DNA of 64,000 nucleotides, from positions 60,881-124,880 of the forward strand of contig CAJTGB010000011.1 in assembly GCA_910575835.1 (NCBI GenBank), in the 5' to 3' direction. Both the position numbers and the translations under genes were made by a program. This document shows positions 62,241 to 64,000 of the stretch, in pieces. Each line of letters starts with the position of its first letter. Within the stretch, counting starts at the first letter, position 1. Below the pieces are notes generated by a model that made no database searches, was not told where the DNA came from, and worked only from the letters and a program-made list of their open reading frames with translations. Origin of the DNA: Lachnospiraceae bacterium. GTDB taxonomy: Bacteria; Bacillota; Clostridia; Lachnospirales; Lachnospiraceae.

Positions 62241-62404
62241 TAATGGTTATCGTTATAATTAAACATCTGGGGGATAGAAAAGAGCGAGTCTTAAGATAGA
62301 TTTTATGGATGAGGCTGATAGCTGTATTTTATACAGTTGCACCAATAGTTAATGATTTGTTTTATGCTTAGATGGGGCTATTTTACACGTTTCTACATGA
62401 TTAT

Positions 62405-62746
62405 TTATTCCTCATCTTTTGGTAAATAGCCTACATAGATATACGCCATCTGCTCTTCATAGTCGAAGATTACGGTGCGATAACAATAGTTGAGCAGATA
62501 AAGGTTCATCTCCAACCTGTCTGGTTTTCCATTCAATCGGTTATGATTGTCTGCAATTTCTTCATAGAAGGATTTACCGCCGAATTCCTTATAAACTTGT
62601 ACGTCTAGGGATGTTTCTACATAATTACTGGCTGACATATTAGTGCTGCTATTGATGGTATAGGACGGTAACTTAATATAGTAGATTGTGCCGATCAGTA
62701 TGATTGTCAATAATGAATATAATAGGATAGTCTTTAGGGATTTCAT
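62405..62746 (-). CDS. small membrane-anchored hypothetical protein (payload of switch 2)
   Basis: A 113-residue protein from ATG 62746 (a TTG 39 bp upstream is possible). One N-terminal membrane helix (ILLYSLLTIILIGTIYYIKL, residues 6-25), then a soluble part expected outside: SASNYVETSLDVQVYKEFGGKSFYEEIADNHNRLNGKPDRLEMNLYLLNYCYRTVIFDYEE. No family recognised. It is transcribed away from invertible segment 2, mirroring the payload of switch 1. Confidence 0.6.
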   Translation of the reverse strand: MKSLKTILLYSLLTIILIGTIYYIKLPSYTINSSTNMSASNYVETSLDVQVYKEFGGKSFYEEIADNHNRLNGKPDRLEMNLYLLNYCYRTVIFDYEEQMAYIYVGYLPKDEE

Positions 62747-62872
62747 ATTCTTTCTTTTCTGCGTTGCGTAAAGTACGAACCGCAAACCTTTTTAGTTTTC
62801 TGTATTAGATTGAGCAAGTAAAACTTTGTTTTTGGGCTATCCATTAATGCAGAATTGCCATCTTATATTAAG

Positions 62873-63066
62873 GATGTAACACAAAATTCATTATGTTACA
62901 TTTGGGCACAGAAAAGTATATCATTAGGGTGGAAATAAAAGCAACTAAGTAAAATTAGAATAGACACTACAATCAAACTCCGTTTTTTTGTAGTCAAAAT
63001 CCGAATAGAACCTTGATTTCTTACAGTTTTGATGTTAATATAGGTATCAATATGAATTTTCTGTTA
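62873..63066. promoter_or_regulatory. invertible promoter segment 2 (inverted-repeat switch)
   Basis: TAACACAAAATTCAT (62877-62891) is found in reverse complement at 63052-63066 with 14 of 15 matches, enclosing 160 bp. The far end (62873-62903) has the same dyad type as in switch 1: ATGTAACA and TGTTACAT around a 12-bp centre. The near end is led by GGTATCAAT, also shared with switch 1. A promoter lies within. The layout matches switch 1: payload on one side, recombinase on the other. Confidence 0.62.
63013..63041 (+). promoter_or_regulatory. promoter inside switch 2, facing recombinase 2
   Basis: TTGATT (63013-63018), 17-bp spacer, TAATAT (63036-63041). Spacer (AGTTTT, TGTTA) and following GTATCAATAT are conserved with the promoter of switch 1. 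Confidence 0.55.
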
Positions 63067-63092
63067 ATGAGTCCTCCAGTCCAGAGACGATG

Positions 63093-63115
63093 TATACTAA
63101 TCTGGTATTAGTATA
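63093..63115. promoter_or_regulatory. dyad upstream of recombinase 2, operator candidate
   Basis: TATACTAAT and ATTAGTATA around CTGGT, 17 bp ahead of the recombinase ATG. Suits a regulator or autoregulation of recombinase 2. Confidence 0.4.
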
Positions 63116-63132
63116 TAAGGGGGCTTTATATT

Positions 63133-63705
63133 ATGGCAGCTACAGAACCCATTAGAAGCAAACAGGAACTCAAGGAATTAGCAGAATATTACTTGCGCCA
63201 AGGTAAAATACGCAATTATGCATTAATTATAGTGGGCGTATATACAGCACTTAGAGTTAGCGATCTGCTTCGTCTGACATGGGCAGATGTCTACGACTCA
63301 GAAAAACAGGCGTTCCGGAAGCATGTGACTATTATCGAGAAGAAAACCGGTAAATCAAAGACTTTTGCGCTAAACAAACATGTAATTGGTGCTCTTAGGC
63401 TATGCTTCCCCCATCGCCGTGGTGACTTTATTTTTTCTAATAATAGAAAAGACCCAAAAATGCTGAGCAGAGTTCAAGTGTGGCGAATTATCCATGAAGC
63501 GGTAGTGGCAGTCGGTATTACTGGCAAAATCTCGTGCCACAGTTTGCGTAAGACTTGGGGATATCACGCTTGGACAAGCAAAGACGTCTCCCCAGTCGTT
63601 ATCATGCATGTTTACAACCATTCGTCCTACGAAATCACTCGACGATATCTCGGTGTTGCACAGGACGATCTGGACAAAGCATATTTAGAAATGGAATTAA
63701 TATAG
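63133..63705 (+). CDS. small tyrosine recombinase 2 (catalytic domain only, FimB-like size)
   Basis: A 190-residue paralogue of recombinase 1, divergent in orientation. R41 (RVSDLL), K70/K71, H136-R139 (HSLRK), H163 and nucleophile Y172 (RRYLG) are intact. It starts 67 bp after the near end of segment 2, whose promoter points at it in this sequence. It may act only on its own switch, because the spacer sequences of the two switches differ. ATG after AAGGGGGC. Confidence 0.9.
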   Translation: MAATEPIRSKQELKELAEYYLRQGKIRNYALIIVGVYTALRVSDLLRLTWADVYDSEKQAFRKHVTIIEKKTGKSKTFALNKHVIGALRLCFPHRRGDFIFSNNRKDPKMLSRVQVWRIIHEAVVAVGITGKISCHSLRKTWGYHAWTSKDVSPVVIMHVYNHSSYEITRRYLGVAQDDLDKAYLEMELI

Positions 63706-63873
63706 CCTGATACTTCTAGCAAGGAGTCGTAAAATTACATACAGAAATTATTAATTATAGTAAGGAGTACTTGAGTTTGGAGTGCGTCTTGCTCTTTTTG
63801 TGGTATAAGAATTTATTGTTATAGATAATATAAGCCTCATAATTAAGAGAAATGAGTGCATGAGGGTGTGTAA

Positions 63874-63903
63874 AATAATCTGTGTAAATCATCACAGATT
63901 ATT
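63874..63903. promoter_or_regulatory. 11-8-11 perfect dyad before the last gene
   Basis: AATAATCTGTG (63874-63884) and CACAGATTATT (63893-63903) around TAAATCAT, with a further TGTG/CACA pair outside. This is the geometry of a tyrosine-recombinase core site or of a repressor operator. It lies 94 bp upstream of a gene start and close to recombinase 2. Confidence 0.45.
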
Positions 63904-63996
63904 CGACACATCCATTTTTATATAATGGATAATGAATTCGACAATACTGTGATTAGTTGGAAAAAATTGGTAGAAAAATTTTAGGAGGAAACAACT

Positions 63997-64000
63997 ATGT
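63997..64000 (+). CDS. start of a gene running off the right edge
   Basis: ATG at 63997 with AGGAGG seven bases upstream; only the first codon is visible. A TATAAT-like box at 63921-63926 could be its promoter. Confidence 0.5.

Noticed and set aside
1..64000. CRISPR arrays, tRNA or rRNA genes, phage structural genes
   Set aside because: No regularly spaced repeats, cloverleaf sequences or rRNA-like sequence were seen, and the only integrase-type genes are the two short ones.

Overview
The window looks like a chromosomal segment of a low-to-moderate GC Clostridia, most likely family Lachnospiraceae. Indicators are the rnc-smc-ftsY and plsX-acpP blocks, Rex, formate-tetrahydrofolate ligase, SpoIIIE/FtsK with TepA, rubredoxin, a LoaP-type antiterminator and many rnc-like genes with strong GGAGG ribosome binding sites. 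No rRNA, tRNA or CRISPR array was seen.

Region 1 (about 0.7-19.8 kb, minus strand) is one long capsule or exopolysaccharide operon. It is led by loaP (a NusG paralogue for processive antitermination), followed by a short chain-length-type membrane protein, a DegT aminotransferase, a monotopic phosphoglycosyl transferase, glycosyltransferases, a Wzy-like polymerase, a Wzx flippase, an asparagine-synthase-like enzyme, an O-acetyltransferase and an SGNH hydrolase. It ends in five genes that match the whole UDP-GlcNAc to UDP-2,3-diacetamido-mannuronic acid route (wbpI, wbpB, wbpD, wbpE, wbpA). The SGNH hydrolase carries a run of nine G that puts it out of frame, which looks like slipped-strand phase variation. 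The middle (about 7.6-16.1 kb) is much more AT-rich than its surroundings.

Region 2 (about 19.9-56.5 kb) is mostly housekeeping: a helicase with repeated helicase-associated domains, an ECF sigma/DUF4179 pair, rubredoxin, fhs, ftsK, tepA, an O-acetylhomoserine sulfhydrylase, yebC, a CBS protein, mazF, a fused NAD(P)HX-repair/alanine racemase gene, rex, an ABC-F ATPase, icd, a GntR regulator, a citrate/homocitrate-synthase-type gene with a palindromic operator, ilvA, ftsY, smc, rnc, acpP, plsX and an orphan FliD-like gene. A 162-bp inverted-repeat element with TA ends occurs twice (606-767 and 45179-45340). Both times it supplies the stop codon of the gene upstream on the minus strand, and at 606-767 it also supplies the start of the next gene.

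Region 3 (about 56.8-64.0 kb) is accessory DNA: two truncated Rpn-type nuclease remnants, an IS200-type element, a fragment of a foreign surface protein, and two back-to-back cassettes. Each cassette has a 190-residue, catalytic-domain-only tyrosine recombinase, a 180-195 bp segment bounded by inverted repeats with a homologous promoter inside, and on the other side payload genes for membrane or secreted proteins. I read these as two invertible-promoter (fimS/FimB-like) phase switches. In the given sequence both promoters face the recombinase genes, so the payloads would be OFF. This is the most interesting system in the window.
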